Assembly: GCF_035984655.1 (NCBI RefSeq)
Contig: NZ_JAXCHT010000001.1
Span: 124,001 to 188,000 of the forward strand
DNA length: 64,000 bases
Direction: 5' to 3'
Source of the DNA: Actimicrobium sp035984655
Lineage (GTDB): Bacteria; Pseudomonadota; Gammaproteobacteria; Burkholderiales; Burkholderiaceae_D
Shown here: positions 50,591 through 59,089 of the stretch, one piece after another
How positions within the stretch are numbered: position 1 is the first letter of the stretch
Layout of the letters: every line of letters begins with the position of its first letter
Notes under the pieces: generated by a model
Told to the model about the DNA's origin: nothing
The model's database searches: none
What the model saw: the letters and a program-made list of their open reading frames with translations, nothing else
Translations under genes and position numbers: made by a program

Positions 50591-52396
50591 TTAGGCAGCC
50601 TGCGCTGCGACGGTTGGACTATTGAGAAGTTGCGCCTGATAACTGAAGCGCAGTTGCTGCGGATACGGAAATACGTCGTCAATCTGGCCGGCCAGAATAC
50701 GCTCCTTGCAGCCCTGCCAGTATGCCGCGCTGAGCAGGTCGGCGTGGTATTTCATGAAATACTTTTTGACGTTGGCGTTACCCAGCAAGAAAGTGCCGAA
50801 CTGCTCCGGGAAAACATCGTGCTTGCCAATCGGATACCACGGCTCCGCGGCCATTTCGTCTTCCTCGTTGCGCGGCAGCGGAATGGTGCGGAAATTGCAG
50901 TCGGTGATGTATTCGATCTCATCGTAATCGTAAAACACCACGCGGCCGTGACGGGTCACGCCGAAATTTTTGTACAGCATGTCGCCCGGAAAAATATTTG
51001 CCCGCACCAATTCCTTGATCGCATTGCCGTACTCGAAAATGCCGTGCTCGATCGCTGCATCATCGCCGCGTTGTTCGGCGCTGCTCAGCCAGATGTTCAA
51101 CGGGATCATGCGCCGCTCGATATAGACGTGCCTGATGATGACTTGATCATCATCTTCTTCGATCAGCGACGGCGCAACCGATTTCAGTTCGGCCAGCAAG
51201 TCGTCGTCGAAGCGGCTGCGCGGGAACGCGACATTGGAATACTCGAGGGTATCGGCCATGCGACCAACGCGGTCATGGTTCTTCACCAGCACGTACTTTT
51301 CGCGCACCAGCGCCGGCGTGGTTTCCTTTGGCGGCGGGAAGAAATCCTTGATCACCTTGAATACATACGGAAACGACGGCAGGGCGAACACCACCATCAC
51401 CAGCCCCTTGATGCCGGGCGCGGCCTCGATGCGATCCGACGAGTGGCGCAGGTGGTGCAGGTAATCGCGGTAGAACAGCGACTTGCCATGCTTTTGCAGG
51501 CCCAGCATCGTGTAGATTTCACTGCGCGGTTTTTTCGGCAGCAGCGAGCGCACGAACTGGACGTAGCCGGACGGCACTTCCATGTCGACCATGAAATACG
51601 CGCGGGTAAACGAAAACAGCACGGTGATCAGGGCCGGATCGAACAGCACCGTATCGAGAATCAGCTGGCCCTTGCGGTTGTGCAGGATCGGCACCACGAA
51701 CGGGTATTCGCGATTGCCATTGATGCCCTTGCCGATGATGTAGGCGCCCTTGTTGCGATAAAACAGGCTGGCCAGCACCTGCACCTGATGATTCGGTTCG
51801 AGGTTCTCGGGGCCGAACACATCCTGCAGACGGCTTTCGACCAGCCCGATATCGCGGTCCAGATCGGCGAACGGACAGGCCAGCTGAAAATTGGTGACGA
51901 TGCGCTTCAAGGTGTAATGCAGGCCGTCGGCGGCCGGATAGTACACGCGGTAGCTGGGCGCGAGATCGCTGGTTTCGATGTACTCGGTGGAAATCACCGG
52001 GCGCACGAAAATAAAGTCGTTATGGAAATAGGTGCGGTGCAGGATGTTGCAGCAGACCGAATTGAAAAACGTCTCGGCCAGCTCCGGCTGCTTGTGGTCG
52101 GTCAGCAGGCCGATGTAATGCAACTTGACTTCGCGCCAGACCGCATCGGTCAGTTCGCCGTCGTCGTATTCATCTTCGAGGATCGCAACGCACTCATGCA
52201 CGCGCTTGTCATAGAACGCGATGCGCTCGCGCAGGCTGGTTTGCTGCAACTGCCAGGCGCCTTGCTCAAAGTGCCGCTTGGCCGCCTGGCTGGTGGCGCG
52301 AAACAGGCGATAGTGCTTGTCGAAGCCATCCAGGATGGTGCGCGCGATGTCGAACGCGATCTGCGACGAAAGCAGTTTGGGGAACGCAGCTGTCAT
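50591..52396 (-). CDS. aceK: Isocitrate dehydrogenase kinase/phosphatase
   Basis: AceK phosphorylates and dephosphorylates isocitrate dehydrogenase, diverting isocitrate into the glyoxylate shunt during growth on acetate or fatty acids. The 601-residue protein shows the AceK-specific regulatory N-terminal half (DGFDKHYRLFR, YFHNDFIFVRP) and the ATP-binding loop APGIKGLVM, with a kinase-like C-terminal half ending in VFYDYDEIEYITDCNFR. It is not beside aceA or aceB here but inside the leucine cluster. That makes sense physiologically because leucine degradation produces acetyl-CoA. Confidence 0.97.
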   Translation of the reverse strand: MTAAFPKLLSSQIAFDIARTILDGFDKHYRLFRATSQAAKRHFEQGAWQLQQTSLRERIAFYDKRVHECVAILEDEYDDGELTDAVWREVKLHYIGLLTDHKQPELAETFFNSVCCNILHRTYFHNDFIFVRPVISTEYIETSDLAPSYRVYYPAADGLHYTLKRIVTNFQLACPFADLDRDIGLVESRLQDVFGPENLEPNHQVQVLASLFYRNKGAYIIGKGINGNREYPFVVPILHNRKGQLILDTVLFDPALITVLFSFTRAYFMVDMEVPSGYVQFVRSLLPKKPRSEIYTMLGLQKHGKSLFYRDYLHHLRHSSDRIEAAPGIKGLVMVVFALPSFPYVFKVIKDFFPPPKETTPALVREKYVLVKNHDRVGRMADTLEYSNVAFPRSRFDDDLLAELKSVAPSLIEEDDDQVIIRHVYIERRMIPLNIWLSSAEQRGDDAAIEHGIFEYGNAIKELVRANIFPGDMLYKNFGVTRHGRVVFYDYDEIEYITDCNFRTIPLPRNEEDEMAAEPWYPIGKHDVFPEQFGTFLLGNANVKKYFMKYHADLLSAAYWQGCKERILAGQIDDVFPYPQQLRFSYQAQLLNSPTVAAQAA

Positions 52397-52456
52397 GTCA
52401 GGACCCGAATGGCCATTGCCGGAGTGCCAGTGTAGCCATTTCGCGCACCGGGTGAG

Positions 52457-53641
52457 TTATCGGGTCTCGGCAAACAGCTCGCGCCCGATCAGCATGCGCC
52501 GGATCTCGCTGGTGCCCGCGCCGATTTCGTACAGCTTGGCATCACGCCACAGGCGCCCGGCCGGGTATTCGTTGATGTAGCCGTTGCCGCCCAGCGCCTG
52601 AATCGTTTCGCCAGCCATCCAGGTGGCTTTTTCGGCGCTGTACAGGATCGCGCCGGCGGCATCCTTGCGCAGGGCGCGCACCGCCTCCGGCGTTTTGGCA
52701 CGGTCACAAGCCTGGCCGACCGCATACACGTACGATTTGCAGGCCATCATGGTCGAATACATGTCGGCCAGCTTGCCCTGCATCAGCTGGAATTCGCCGA
52801 TCGGCTGGCCGAACTGCTTGCGCTCATGCACATACGGAATCACCACGTCCATGCAGGCCTGCATGATGCCCAGCGGGCCGCCGGACAACACGGTGCGTTC
52901 GTAGTCCAGGCCGGACATCAGCACATTGACGCCCTTGCCCAGGCCGCCCAGCACGTTTTCGGCCGGCACTTCGCAATCGCGGAACACCAGTTCGCCGGTG
53001 TGCGAACCGCGCATGCCGAGCTTGTCGAGCTTCTGGGCGACGCTAAAGCCGGGGAAATTCTTTTCGATCAGAAATGCCGTCATGCCGCGCGGGCCGGCTT
53101 CGATATCGTTCTTGGCATACACCACCAGCACATCGGCATCGGGGCCGTTGGTGATCCACATCTTGGTGCCATTCAGGACCCAGCGGTCGCCTTTCCAGTC
53201 GGCGCGCAGTTTCATGCTGACCACGTCCGAACCGGCGTTCGGCTCGGACATCGCCAGTGCGCCGATGTGTTCGCCCGACACCAGCTTCGGCAGGTATTTG
53301 GCCTTCTGTTCATCGCTGCCATTGCGCTTGATCTGGTTCACGCACAGATTCGAATGCGCGCCGTACGACAAACCGACCGAGGCCGAGGCGCGCGAGATTT
53401 CTTCCATTGCGATGATGTGGGCCAGATAGCCCATGTTGGCGCCGCCGTATTCTTCGCCAACGGTAATGCCGAGCACGCCGAGCTCGCCCATTTTTTTCCA
53501 CAGATCCATCGGAAACTGATCGCTGCGATCGATTTCGCCGGCGCGCGGCGCAATCTCGGTGCTGGCGAATTGGGCGATGGCGTCGCGCAGCGCGGCGATG
53601 TCTTCGCCATGGTCAAACGTCAGTCCGGGCAGATCGATCAT
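52457..53641 (-). CDS. liuA: Isovaleryl-CoA dehydrogenase
   Basis: This 394-residue acyl-CoA dehydrogenase converts isovaleryl-CoA to 3-methylcrotonyl-CoA. The identification is strong because the catalytic base sits at the isovaleryl-type position: Glu248 in SGLDYERTVLSGGPLG. The usual C-terminal site carries Gly/Ala (EIGAGTSEIRR) where Glu would be in other family members. It is the first structural gene after liuR, with a LiuR-like box at 53688-53709 in its promoter region. Confidence 0.96.
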   Translation of the reverse strand: MIDLPGLTFDHGEDIAALRDAIAQFASTEIAPRAGEIDRSDQFPMDLWKKMGELGVLGITVGEEYGGANMGYLAHIIAMEEISRASASVGLSYGAHSNLCVNQIKRNGSDEQKAKYLPKLVSGEHIGALAMSEPNAGSDVVSMKLRADWKGDRWVLNGTKMWITNGPDADVLVVYAKNDIEAGPRGMTAFLIEKNFPGFSVAQKLDKLGMRGSHTGELVFRDCEVPAENVLGGLGKGVNVLMSGLDYERTVLSGGPLGIMQACMDVVIPYVHERKQFGQPIGEFQLMQGKLADMYSTMMACKSYVYAVGQACDRAKTPEAVRALRKDAAGAILYSAEKATWMAGETIQALGGNGYINEYPAGRLWRDAKLYEIGAGTSEIRRMLIGRELFAETR

Positions 53642-53687
53642 GGCATCCTCAGTGGTCGGGAAATTGGTGGCGAAAGTGTACCTTGGA

Positions 53688-53709
53688 TTGACGTTAACGT
53701 AAACGTCAA
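53688..53709. promoter_or_regulatory. LiuR operator candidate in front of liuA
   Basis: TTGACGTTAACGTAAACGTCAA begins at 53688 and spans 22 bases. It is a near-perfect palindrome built from ACGT steps and resembles the published LiuR-type motif family (TTTACGTNAACGTAAA-like). It lies 47 bases before the liuA start codon and within the space after liuR, where a MerR regulator would act. The sequence match is direct; the binding is inferred. Confidence 0.75.
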
Positions 53710-53720
53710 CGCAGCATCAT

Positions 53721-54131
53721 TCAAACGGCCTTCAGCGCGGCCTTTTTACTGGCGCGGCCCTCCAGCACCTTGCGGCATTGGGCCTCATGCGCGCTGATTT
53801 CGGCCAGCGTGATGTCGATGTCTTCGCGCTGCAATTCCAGCGTTTGCCGATGGGCGTCCAGCACCGCCAGGAAACGCTTCATCTGCGCCGCCGAATCCTT
53901 CGGTGATTCATACATGTCGACCAGGCCCTTGATCTCGGACAGCGTCAGGCCCAGCCGTTTGCCGCGCAGCGTCAGCTTCAGCCGGGTCCGTTCGCGCGCG
54001 GTGTAGACCCGGGTGCGCCCGCTGGCGCCTTCGCGCTTCGGACTGATCAAACCCTGGTCTTCGTAGAAACGGATCGCGCGTGGCGTGATATCGAATTCGC
54101 GCGCCAGTTCGGTAATGGTGTAAGTTGGCAT
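53721..54131 (-). CDS. liuR: MerR-family regulator of leucine catabolism
   Basis: A 136-residue MerR-family protein starting MPTYTITELAREFDITPRAIRFYEDQGLI, with the winged-helix DNA-binding domain at residues 1-70 and a coiled-coil dimerisation helix after it. The C-terminal part lacks the metal-binding cysteines of MerR or CueR and ends in a basic KKAALKAV tail, as in LiuR, which represses or activates the liu genes in response to a branched-chain acyl-CoA. It lies 79 bases before liuA on the same strand. I chose the ATG at 54131; the frame extends upstream into its own operator. Confidence 0.9.
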   Translation of the reverse strand: MPTYTITELAREFDITPRAIRFYEDQGLISPKREGASGRTRVYTARERTRLKLTLRGKRLGLTLSEIKGLVDMYESPKDSAAQMKRFLAVLDAHRQTLELQREDIDITLAEISAHEAQCRKVLEGRASKKAALKAV

Positions 54132-54152
54132 CCGGTGTGTTGTAAGCGACAG

Positions 54153-54168
54153 TTGACGTAAACGTAAA
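54153..54168. promoter_or_regulatory. LiuR operator candidate in front of liuR
   Basis: TTGACGTAAACGTAAA lies 21 bases before the liuR start codon and shares the ACGTAAACGT core with the box in front of liuA. It stands in the divergent spacer to the MBL-fold gene. Autoregulation of liuR, and possibly control of the MBL gene, is an inference. Confidence 0.7.
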
Positions 54169-54222
54169 GCATTGTAGACGTGCCAGCCCGATTTTTGCAT
54201 CCCCTACCCGGAAAAACCGCTG

Positions 54223-55269
54223 ATGAATCTGCTCGAAGCCCAACTTGACTATCCTTTTGGCGACACCTTGCCCGCCAGCGGCGCCTTGCTCGAAGTCGCG
54301 CCCGGCGTGCACTGGTTGCGCATGGGCCTGCCGTTCGCACTGAACCACATCAACCTCTGGCTGCTGGAGGACGGCGACGGCTGGACTGCGATCGACTGCG
54401 GCATCGCCAGCGATGAGACGCGCGCGGCGTGGGAGGTCATCTTTGCCACCCACTTGCGCGGCCGCCCCATCACCCGCGTGCTGGCCACGCATTGCCATCC
54501 GGACCATGTCGGACTGGCCGACTGGCTGTGCCAGCGCTGGCAGGCGCCGCTGTGGATGACGACCGGCGAGTACGCCTTTGCGCGCATGATGTCGGCCGCC
54601 TTGCCGGGAGTCGATGGCACCGCCATCGTGCCGCATTTCCAGCGCCACGGCCTGAGCGACCCGGCCCTGCTGGAACGGCTGGCTGGCCGCAAGAGTTACT
54701 ACCAGACGCTGGTGCCGGCGGTGCCGCTTTCGTACCGCCGCATTCAGGATGAACAAACCGTGCGCATCGGCGTGCATGACTGGCGCGTGATTACCGGTTT
54801 TGGTCATGCGCCGGAGCATGCCTCGCTGTATTCAGCGCAATTGAATGTGCTGATTGCCGGCGACATGGTGCTGCCGCGCATATCCACCAACGTGTCGGTG
54901 TTTGCGATCGAGCCGGAATCCAATCCGGTGCAGCAGTATCTGGATTCGCTGGCCAAATACGCGGACCTGCCGGCCGATACGCTGGTGCTGCCGTCGCACG
55001 GCAAACCGTTTCGTGGATTGCATACGCGCATCACCCAGCTCAATGACCATCATGCCGCGCGCCTGGCCGAGGTCGTCACGGCATGCGCCACGCCGCAATC
55101 GGCGGCCGACATCCTGCCGGTGATGTTTCCGCGCGCGCTGGATACGCACCAACTGAGTTTCGCGCTGGGCGAGGCGCTGGCGCATTTGCACAAGCTCTGG
55201 TTCGATGGCGTGCTGCAGCGTCGTGTTGGCGACGATGGCGTGTTTCGCTTCGTGGCCCTGGGCGCCTGA
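54223..55269 (+). CDS. MBL-fold metallo-hydrolase
   Basis: The 348-residue protein has a metallo-beta-lactamase fold with the THCHPDHVG zinc-binding motif (His90, His92, Asp94, His95). A second His and an Asp are in GFGHAPEHASLY and IAGDMVLP, and a final His is in LPSHGKPFRG. A winged-helix-like C-terminal extension is typical of the Lactb2/RNase Z-like MBL subgroup. Function is likely thioester or phosphodiester hydrolysis, but the substrate is unknown. It is divergent from liuR and shares its promoter spacer with a LiuR-type box, which hints at acyl-CoA or acid metabolism. Confidence 0.85.
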   Translation: MNLLEAQLDYPFGDTLPASGALLEVAPGVHWLRMGLPFALNHINLWLLEDGDGWTAIDCGIASDETRAAWEVIFATHLRGRPITRVLATHCHPDHVGLADWLCQRWQAPLWMTTGEYAFARMMSAALPGVDGTAIVPHFQRHGLSDPALLERLAGRKSYYQTLVPAVPLSYRRIQDEQTVRIGVHDWRVITGFGHAPEHASLYSAQLNVLIAGDMVLPRISTNVSVFAIEPESNPVQQYLDSLAKYADLPADTLVLPSHGKPFRGLHTRITQLNDHHAARLAEVVTACATPQSAADILPVMFPRALDTHQLSFALGEALAHLHKLWFDGVLQRRVGDDGVFRFVALGA

Positions 55270-55593
55270 CGCGCAACCGGGCGGACTGCGGTGAACTGAC
55301 ATCAACAGCACCGCACCGAATTCGCTGGAAATTTTTGCCACCAACACTACACCTTTGCCGCGCGACAAATAAGCTGTTGATCATCTTGCATCGCCATCGG
55401 CGCACACCTACACTGAGAGCTGCCGATGTCCGACAAGTTTTGTTGCAGGCCCTCTGGCAGTCCTCCTTCGCCTTCATCGCTACGCGACAACATCCACCGA
55501 TTTCCACGTTCCAATTTAATTCTTATTGGTCAATAAAAGTTCCTGTCAGTCAGAGACTGACTCTCAGGATTCGACATGGAATAGTGCGCAATA
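55270..55593. promoter_or_regulatory. Regulatory region in front of the XRE-like regulator
   Basis: The 324-base spacer has no credible reading frame. It holds two inverted repeats near its end: TTATTG-GT-CAATAA (55523-55536, perfect) and TCCTGTCAGTCAG-AGA-CTGACTCTCAGGA (55541-55569, 13-base arms with two mismatches). Both stand within 75 bases of the regulator start and are good operator candidates. The rest shows nothing I can support. Confidence 0.5.
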
Positions 55594-55995
55594 ATGAAAG
55601 CATCTATCGAACGAGAAGACTTCAGCGAACGCTTGCAGCTTGCGTTGCGAAATGCCGACTACTCACCGGACAGCCCGACACAACTGGCGCGCGAATTCAA
55701 CATTCGCTTCGCAGGTCGGCCCATCACCGTCCATGCTGCGCGCAAGTGGCTGGTGGGGGAGGCGATCCCCACTCAGGAAAAACTACGGACCCTGGCGCAG
55801 TGGCTGGGCGTGCCCGCCGAATGGCTGCGTTTTGGCGGCGGCGACGACAAGAGTGCAGAGTCGGCCGATCCGACCCTGCGCTTCGAATCCGCCGATGTCA
55901 AACTGATCGCCGACCTGCAACGGCTCGACGAGACGTACCGCGTCATCGCCCGCGAAATCATTCGCATGCTGGTGCGGATCAATCGCCAAAAATGA
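55594..55995 (+). CDS. XRE-like helix-turn-helix regulator
   Basis: A 133-residue protein with an N-terminal helix-turn-helix region (about 10-75): FSERLQLALRN...SPTQLAREFN and ITVHAARKWLVGEAIPTQEKLRTLAQWLGV. This matches the bacteriophage-type XRE regulators common in Betaproteobacteria. The C-terminal half is helical and has no known ligand domain. It may repress itself through the inverted repeats upstream. The 3' neighbour is convergent (BtuF-like), so it is a single-gene unit. Confidence 0.8.
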   Translation: MKASIEREDFSERLQLALRNADYSPDSPTQLAREFNIRFAGRPITVHAARKWLVGEAIPTQEKLRTLAQWLGVPAEWLRFGGGDDKSAESADPTLRFESADVKLIADLQRLDETYRVIAREIIRMLVRINRQK

Positions 55996-56014
55996 GGCAA
56001 CCCCGCTGGCGGAT

Positions 56015-56803
56015 TCAGCACTCTGACTGAATCCGTCGCAAATACTGCAAGCCGGCAATGGCCCGGCTGCCGTACCACGACAGCATCTCTCCATCTACCA
56101 GCCGTACCGGCTTGCCAATCTGTTGTTCCAGACTGTCGACATGCGCCTCGCCGAAGTGATACGGCTCGCTCGACAGCAGCACCAAGTCCACCGCTTGCAC
56201 CAGCGCATCCGACCAGCTGAAGGTCGGATAGCGCGCCATCGACGTCGGCGCCGGCCATTGCTGCCAGCCAATCTGTTCCAGCATGCGCGCGATGTACGTA
56301 TCGCGCGACACCGTCATCCATGGATCCTTCCAGATGCAATACAGCACCCGTTGCGGCGCGCCAGGCGTCAGCAGCGCCGCGGCCGATTCGAATTGCGCGC
56401 ACAGGGCTTCGGCCTGCGCGACCCGGCCAAAGACGCCGCCGAGCAAGCGATACAGCGCCAGATTGTCGCGCGGCGCCAGCGGATGGGTGACGATCACGTG
56501 CGGCACGATCTTGCGCAATGCATCGACGGTCGGTTTTTCGTTTTCGTCGATGTTGACGATCAGGTGGGTTGCGCCAAACGTGCTGATCTTGTCGACATTC
56601 ACGTCCTTGGTACCGCCCACCTTGGCAATGCCGCGCACCACATCGGCCGGATGAATGCAGAAACCGGTGCGCCCGACCAGCGACTGCGCCAGGCCGAGGT
56701 CGCACAACAGCTCCGTAATCGACGGCACCAGCGAGACGATGCGCGGCGCCTGTGCGGCATCGACCGGTTGGTGCTTGATGCCGAGCGCGTCGATGAGCTT
56801 CAT
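56015..56803 (-). CDS. Helical-backbone metal receptor, BtuF-like, no signal peptide
   Basis: A 262-residue protein of the cluster A-III periplasmic-binding-protein type, which includes the vitamin B12 binder BtuF and siderophore binders. The fold markers RIVSLVPSITELLCDLGL and VGGTKDVNVDKI are clear. It has no signal peptide or lipobox, and no ABC permease or ATPase gene is nearby, so it may act in the cytoplasm or be a non-transport relative. I chose the ATG at 56803 because it overlaps the stop of the SDR gene (ATGA); a longer frame runs into the SDR gene. Confidence 0.85.
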   Translation of the reverse strand: MKLIDALGIKHQPVDAAQAPRIVSLVPSITELLCDLGLAQSLVGRTGFCIHPADVVRGIAKVGGTKDVNVDKISTFGATHLIVNIDENEKPTVDALRKIVPHVIVTHPLAPRDNLALYRLLGGVFGRVAQAEALCAQFESAAALLTPGAPQRVLYCIWKDPWMTVSRDTYIARMLEQIGWQQWPAPTSMARYPTFSWSDALVQAVDLVLLSSEPYHFGEAHVDSLEQQIGKPVRLVDGEMLSWYGSRAIAGLQYLRRIQSEC

Positions 56804-57597
56804 GGCGCGCTGCGGGCCTTGCGCGGAGCATGCGCAAACAAGCGGTCGTACACGGCATCGGGCAGCAGGCGCAACATTTTCGCGACCACGCCCATTTGCC
56901 ATGGCAAAACGCAATAGCTGCTGCCGACGGCGATGGCCGCGATGGCTTTGCGCGCAAAACTGTCAGCCGGCATCAGGAACGGCATGCGGTAGCTGTTGTG
57001 ATCCGTCATGGGTGTGGCGATATAGCCTGGCGCGATGGTGACGACGCCGATGCCGCGCCCGCGCAGCTCGACCCGCAGTGCTTCGCAATAGCTGATGACG
57101 GCGGCCTTGGAGGCGCTGTAGGCGCCGGCGCCGGGCAAACCGCGGATGCCGGCGACACTGCCAATGCCGACCAGGCGTGGCGCCGCGCGTCCGCCCTGCA
57201 CCTGCGCGGTCATGGCCGCGATGAAGGGCGCGAAGGTGGCCACGGTGGCGATCAGGTTGGTGTCGACAATGCGCTGGAATACGGCCAGATCGGCACCGTG
57301 TTCGGTCAGGGTGCCGTGCGAAATCCCGGCGTTGGCGATTACCACGTCGACTGCACCGCCGGCCAGGAAGTGCTGCGCCGCTGCGCGCAGCGCGGCATGG
57401 TCGGTGACGTCGAGCACATAAATCTGATGGGCGACGGAATTGGGCAGGCTGGCGACCAGTTCGCCGAGCAGTTCGCGCCGCCGTGCGACCAGACCAAGGA
57501 TCGCTCCTTGCTGCGCATAAGCGCGCGCGAGTGCCGCGCCGAGACCGCTTGATGCGCCGGTGATGAAGACCCGCTGCGCGATGGGTGCTGCCGCCAT
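56800..57597 (-). CDS. SDR-family NAD(P)-dependent oxidoreductase
   Basis: A 265-residue classical SDR. The cofactor loop GASSGLGAALA and NAGIS motif are at the N-terminus and the catalytic Tyr/Lys pair is in YSASKAAV. Its C-terminal helix FARKAIAAIAVGSSYCVLPW is typical of the DltE/YdfG-like branch. A strong GGAGG ribosome-binding site lies before the ATG. It is coupled to the BtuF-like gene. The substrate is unknown. Confidence 0.87.
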   Translation of the reverse strand: MAAAPIAQRVFITGASSGLGAALARAYAQQGAILGLVARRRELLGELVASLPNSVAHQIYVLDVTDHAALRAAAQHFLAGGAVDVVIANAGISHGTLTEHGADLAVFQRIVDTNLIATVATFAPFIAAMTAQVQGGRAAPRLVGIGSVAGIRGLPGAGAYSASKAAVISYCEALRVELRGRGIGVVTIAPGYIATPMTDHNSYRMPFLMPADSFARKAIAAIAVGSSYCVLPWQMGVVAKMLRLLPDAVYDRLFAHAPRKARSAP

Positions 57598-57618
57598 GTC
57601 ACCTCCGGCTTGCTCAAT

Positions 57619-57645
57619 AAAAAAAACCCGCCGGGTTGACGGGTT
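57619..57645 (-). terminator. Intrinsic terminator after dsbA
   Basis: On the minus strand AACCCG...CGGGTT (57625-57630 with 57640-57645) forms a 6-bp stem with a nine-base loop and is followed by eight Ts. It lies 24 bases after the dsbA stop codon and 20 bases before the SDR start. Confidence 0.8.
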
Positions 57646-57668
57646 TGCTGGCGCGGATGAGTACCCGC

Positions 57669-58400
57669 TTATTTCTTGGCTGGCGCCTTGGCCGCCTTGG
57701 CCGCCGGCGCTGCCGGTGCCGTGGTGGCGCCCTTGCGTTCCGCCTGGGCCTTGGCCACCAGCGCATCCATCACTTGCAAGGTCGAGGTTGCCAGCACGTT
57801 TTCAGGCTGGCTCTTGCCAAACGCGGTGCCGACAATCGATGGCGAGGTAAGGTACTTGCCGTCGATGGCAATGGTTGGCACGCCGTCGATCTTGTAGGCC
57901 TCCTGCATCGAGCTGGCCTGGCGCACCTTGCTTTGCATGCCGAACGAGTTGTAGACGTCGGCGAATTTCTGCTTGTCGAGGCCCTGCTTGCCGACGAAAT
58001 CGAGAATCGTCGCATCGGTGTCGATCTGCTGGCGTTCGACGTGGATGGCGTTGAATACCTTGCGCTGCATTTCTTCTGATTTGCCCATTGCTTCCAGCGC
58101 GTAATATAACTTCTGCTGGGGAATGAACGAATCGCGGAAAGCGACCGGCACACGCTTGAAGGTGATGTTGTCGGCATTCTTCTTGACCCACTCGGCCAGC
58201 GACGGCTCGAACGCGAAGCAATGCGGGCACGAATACCAGAAGAACTCGGTGACTTCGACCTTTTTGCCGGCTTCGGTCGGCTGCTGCCGCTCCAGCGTGC
58301 GGTATTCGGCGCCGTTTTGCGGCGCCGTCGGACTCGCCGTCGCGGCGGCCATGATCAGACCAAGACTTGCCGACACCAGCACTTGTTGAATGAAACGCAT
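57669..58400 (-). CDS. dsbA: Thiol:disulfide interchange protein DsbA
   Basis: DsbA introduces disulfides into proteins in the periplasm. The 243-residue protein has a signal peptide (MRFIQQVLVSASLGLIMAAATA), the redox motif CPHC at 58-61 within EFFWYSCPHCF, and a cis-Pro loop GVPT. The fold ends near residue 215 and is extended by an Ala/Pro/Lys-rich tail (PAAPAAKAAKAPAKK). DsbB is not in the window. It lies 18 bases after the SPOR-domain gene on the same strand. Confidence 0.93.
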   Translation of the reverse strand: MRFIQQVLVSASLGLIMAAATASPTAPQNGAEYRTLERQQPTEAGKKVEVTEFFWYSCPHCFAFEPSLAEWVKKNADNITFKRVPVAFRDSFIPQQKLYYALEAMGKSEEMQRKVFNAIHVERQQIDTDATILDFVGKQGLDKQKFADVYNSFGMQSKVRQASSMQEAYKIDGVPTIAIDGKYLTSPSIVGTAFGKSQPENVLATSTLQVMDALVAKAQAERKGATTAPAAPAAKAAKAPAKK

Positions 58401-58417
58401 ACGACTCCTTCGGGGGA

Positions 58418-59065
58418 TCAGGGGGTTTTAGGGGTGCGAACAACGGCGACATCGACGCCACTGTCGGTCAATTTGCCACGGGTACGATTCATTGCATCGA
58501 GCTGGCTGAACGGCCCGACCCGCACCCGGTACAGCACGCCGGTGTCGCTGGGCCGTTCAGTGATGTGCGCTTCGAAGCCGAGCAGTGCCAGTTTGGCACG
58601 GGCGCTTTCGGCATCGTTCTGCTCGCGGAAGGCGCCAGCCTGCAGATAGTAGGTCCATTTCTCGTCGCTGCCTTCCTCGGCGCGCGGATCGACTTTCTTG
58701 GGCTTTTCGGCGACCGGCTGGGCCGCGGCTTCCTTGGCGGCGGCGTTCTTGACGGCTTGCGGATCGGCCGAGTTGGGCGGCGCCGGATCGACTGCCGGCG
58801 GCGCTGCGGCAAAACCCTTGGCAGCCTCCTTGGCCGGATTCTTGTTGCCGTACAGCGGCTTGTTCGGGTCGGTGGCCTGGCCCGGCGTGAGTTCGGCGCG
58901 ATCGGGCTTGGCCACCTTGTTGAGGAACGGCAGCGTGGTCTTGTTGATGGTCAGCGCGACGCCGACGGCAATCCCGAGGCCGATCACCAACCCGATGATC
59001 AGGCCGAGCAGGGTGCCGCCGGTTTGGCTGCGGCGGGACAGGTGTTTGTGGATGTGTTGGCTCAT
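58418..59065 (-). CDS. SPOR-domain inner-membrane protein, FtsN-like
   Basis: The 215-residue protein has a short cytoplasmic N-terminus, one membrane helix (LLGLIIGLVIGLGIAVGVAL, about residues 20-40), a Pro/Ala/Lys-rich periplasmic linker (about 50-135) and a C-terminal SPOR domain (about 137-210) with YYLQAGAFREQNDAESARAKL and GVLYRVRVGPF. SPOR domains bind denuded septal peptidoglycan, so a role in division is expected. The argS-SPOR-dsbA order is common in Betaproteobacteria. I chose the ATG at 59065 (MSQHIHKHL). Confidence 0.92.
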   Translation of the reverse strand: MSQHIHKHLSRRSQTGGTLLGLIIGLVIGLGIAVGVALTINKTTLPFLNKVAKPDRAELTPGQATDPNKPLYGNKNPAKEAAKGFAAAPPAVDPAPPNSADPQAVKNAAAKEAAAQPVAEKPKKVDPRAEEGSDEKWTYYLQAGAFREQNDAESARAKLALLGFEAHITERPSDTGVLYRVRVGPFSQLDAMNRTRGKLTDSGVDVAVVRTPKTP

Positions 59066-59089
59066 GCGTGCTGGATTCAATTCGAAAGA

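Noticed and set aside
49325..52435. A 1036-codon open frame on the plus strand
   Set aside because: It lies wholly antisense to thiolase and aceK, whose motifs are intact. High GC content keeps the antisense frame open.
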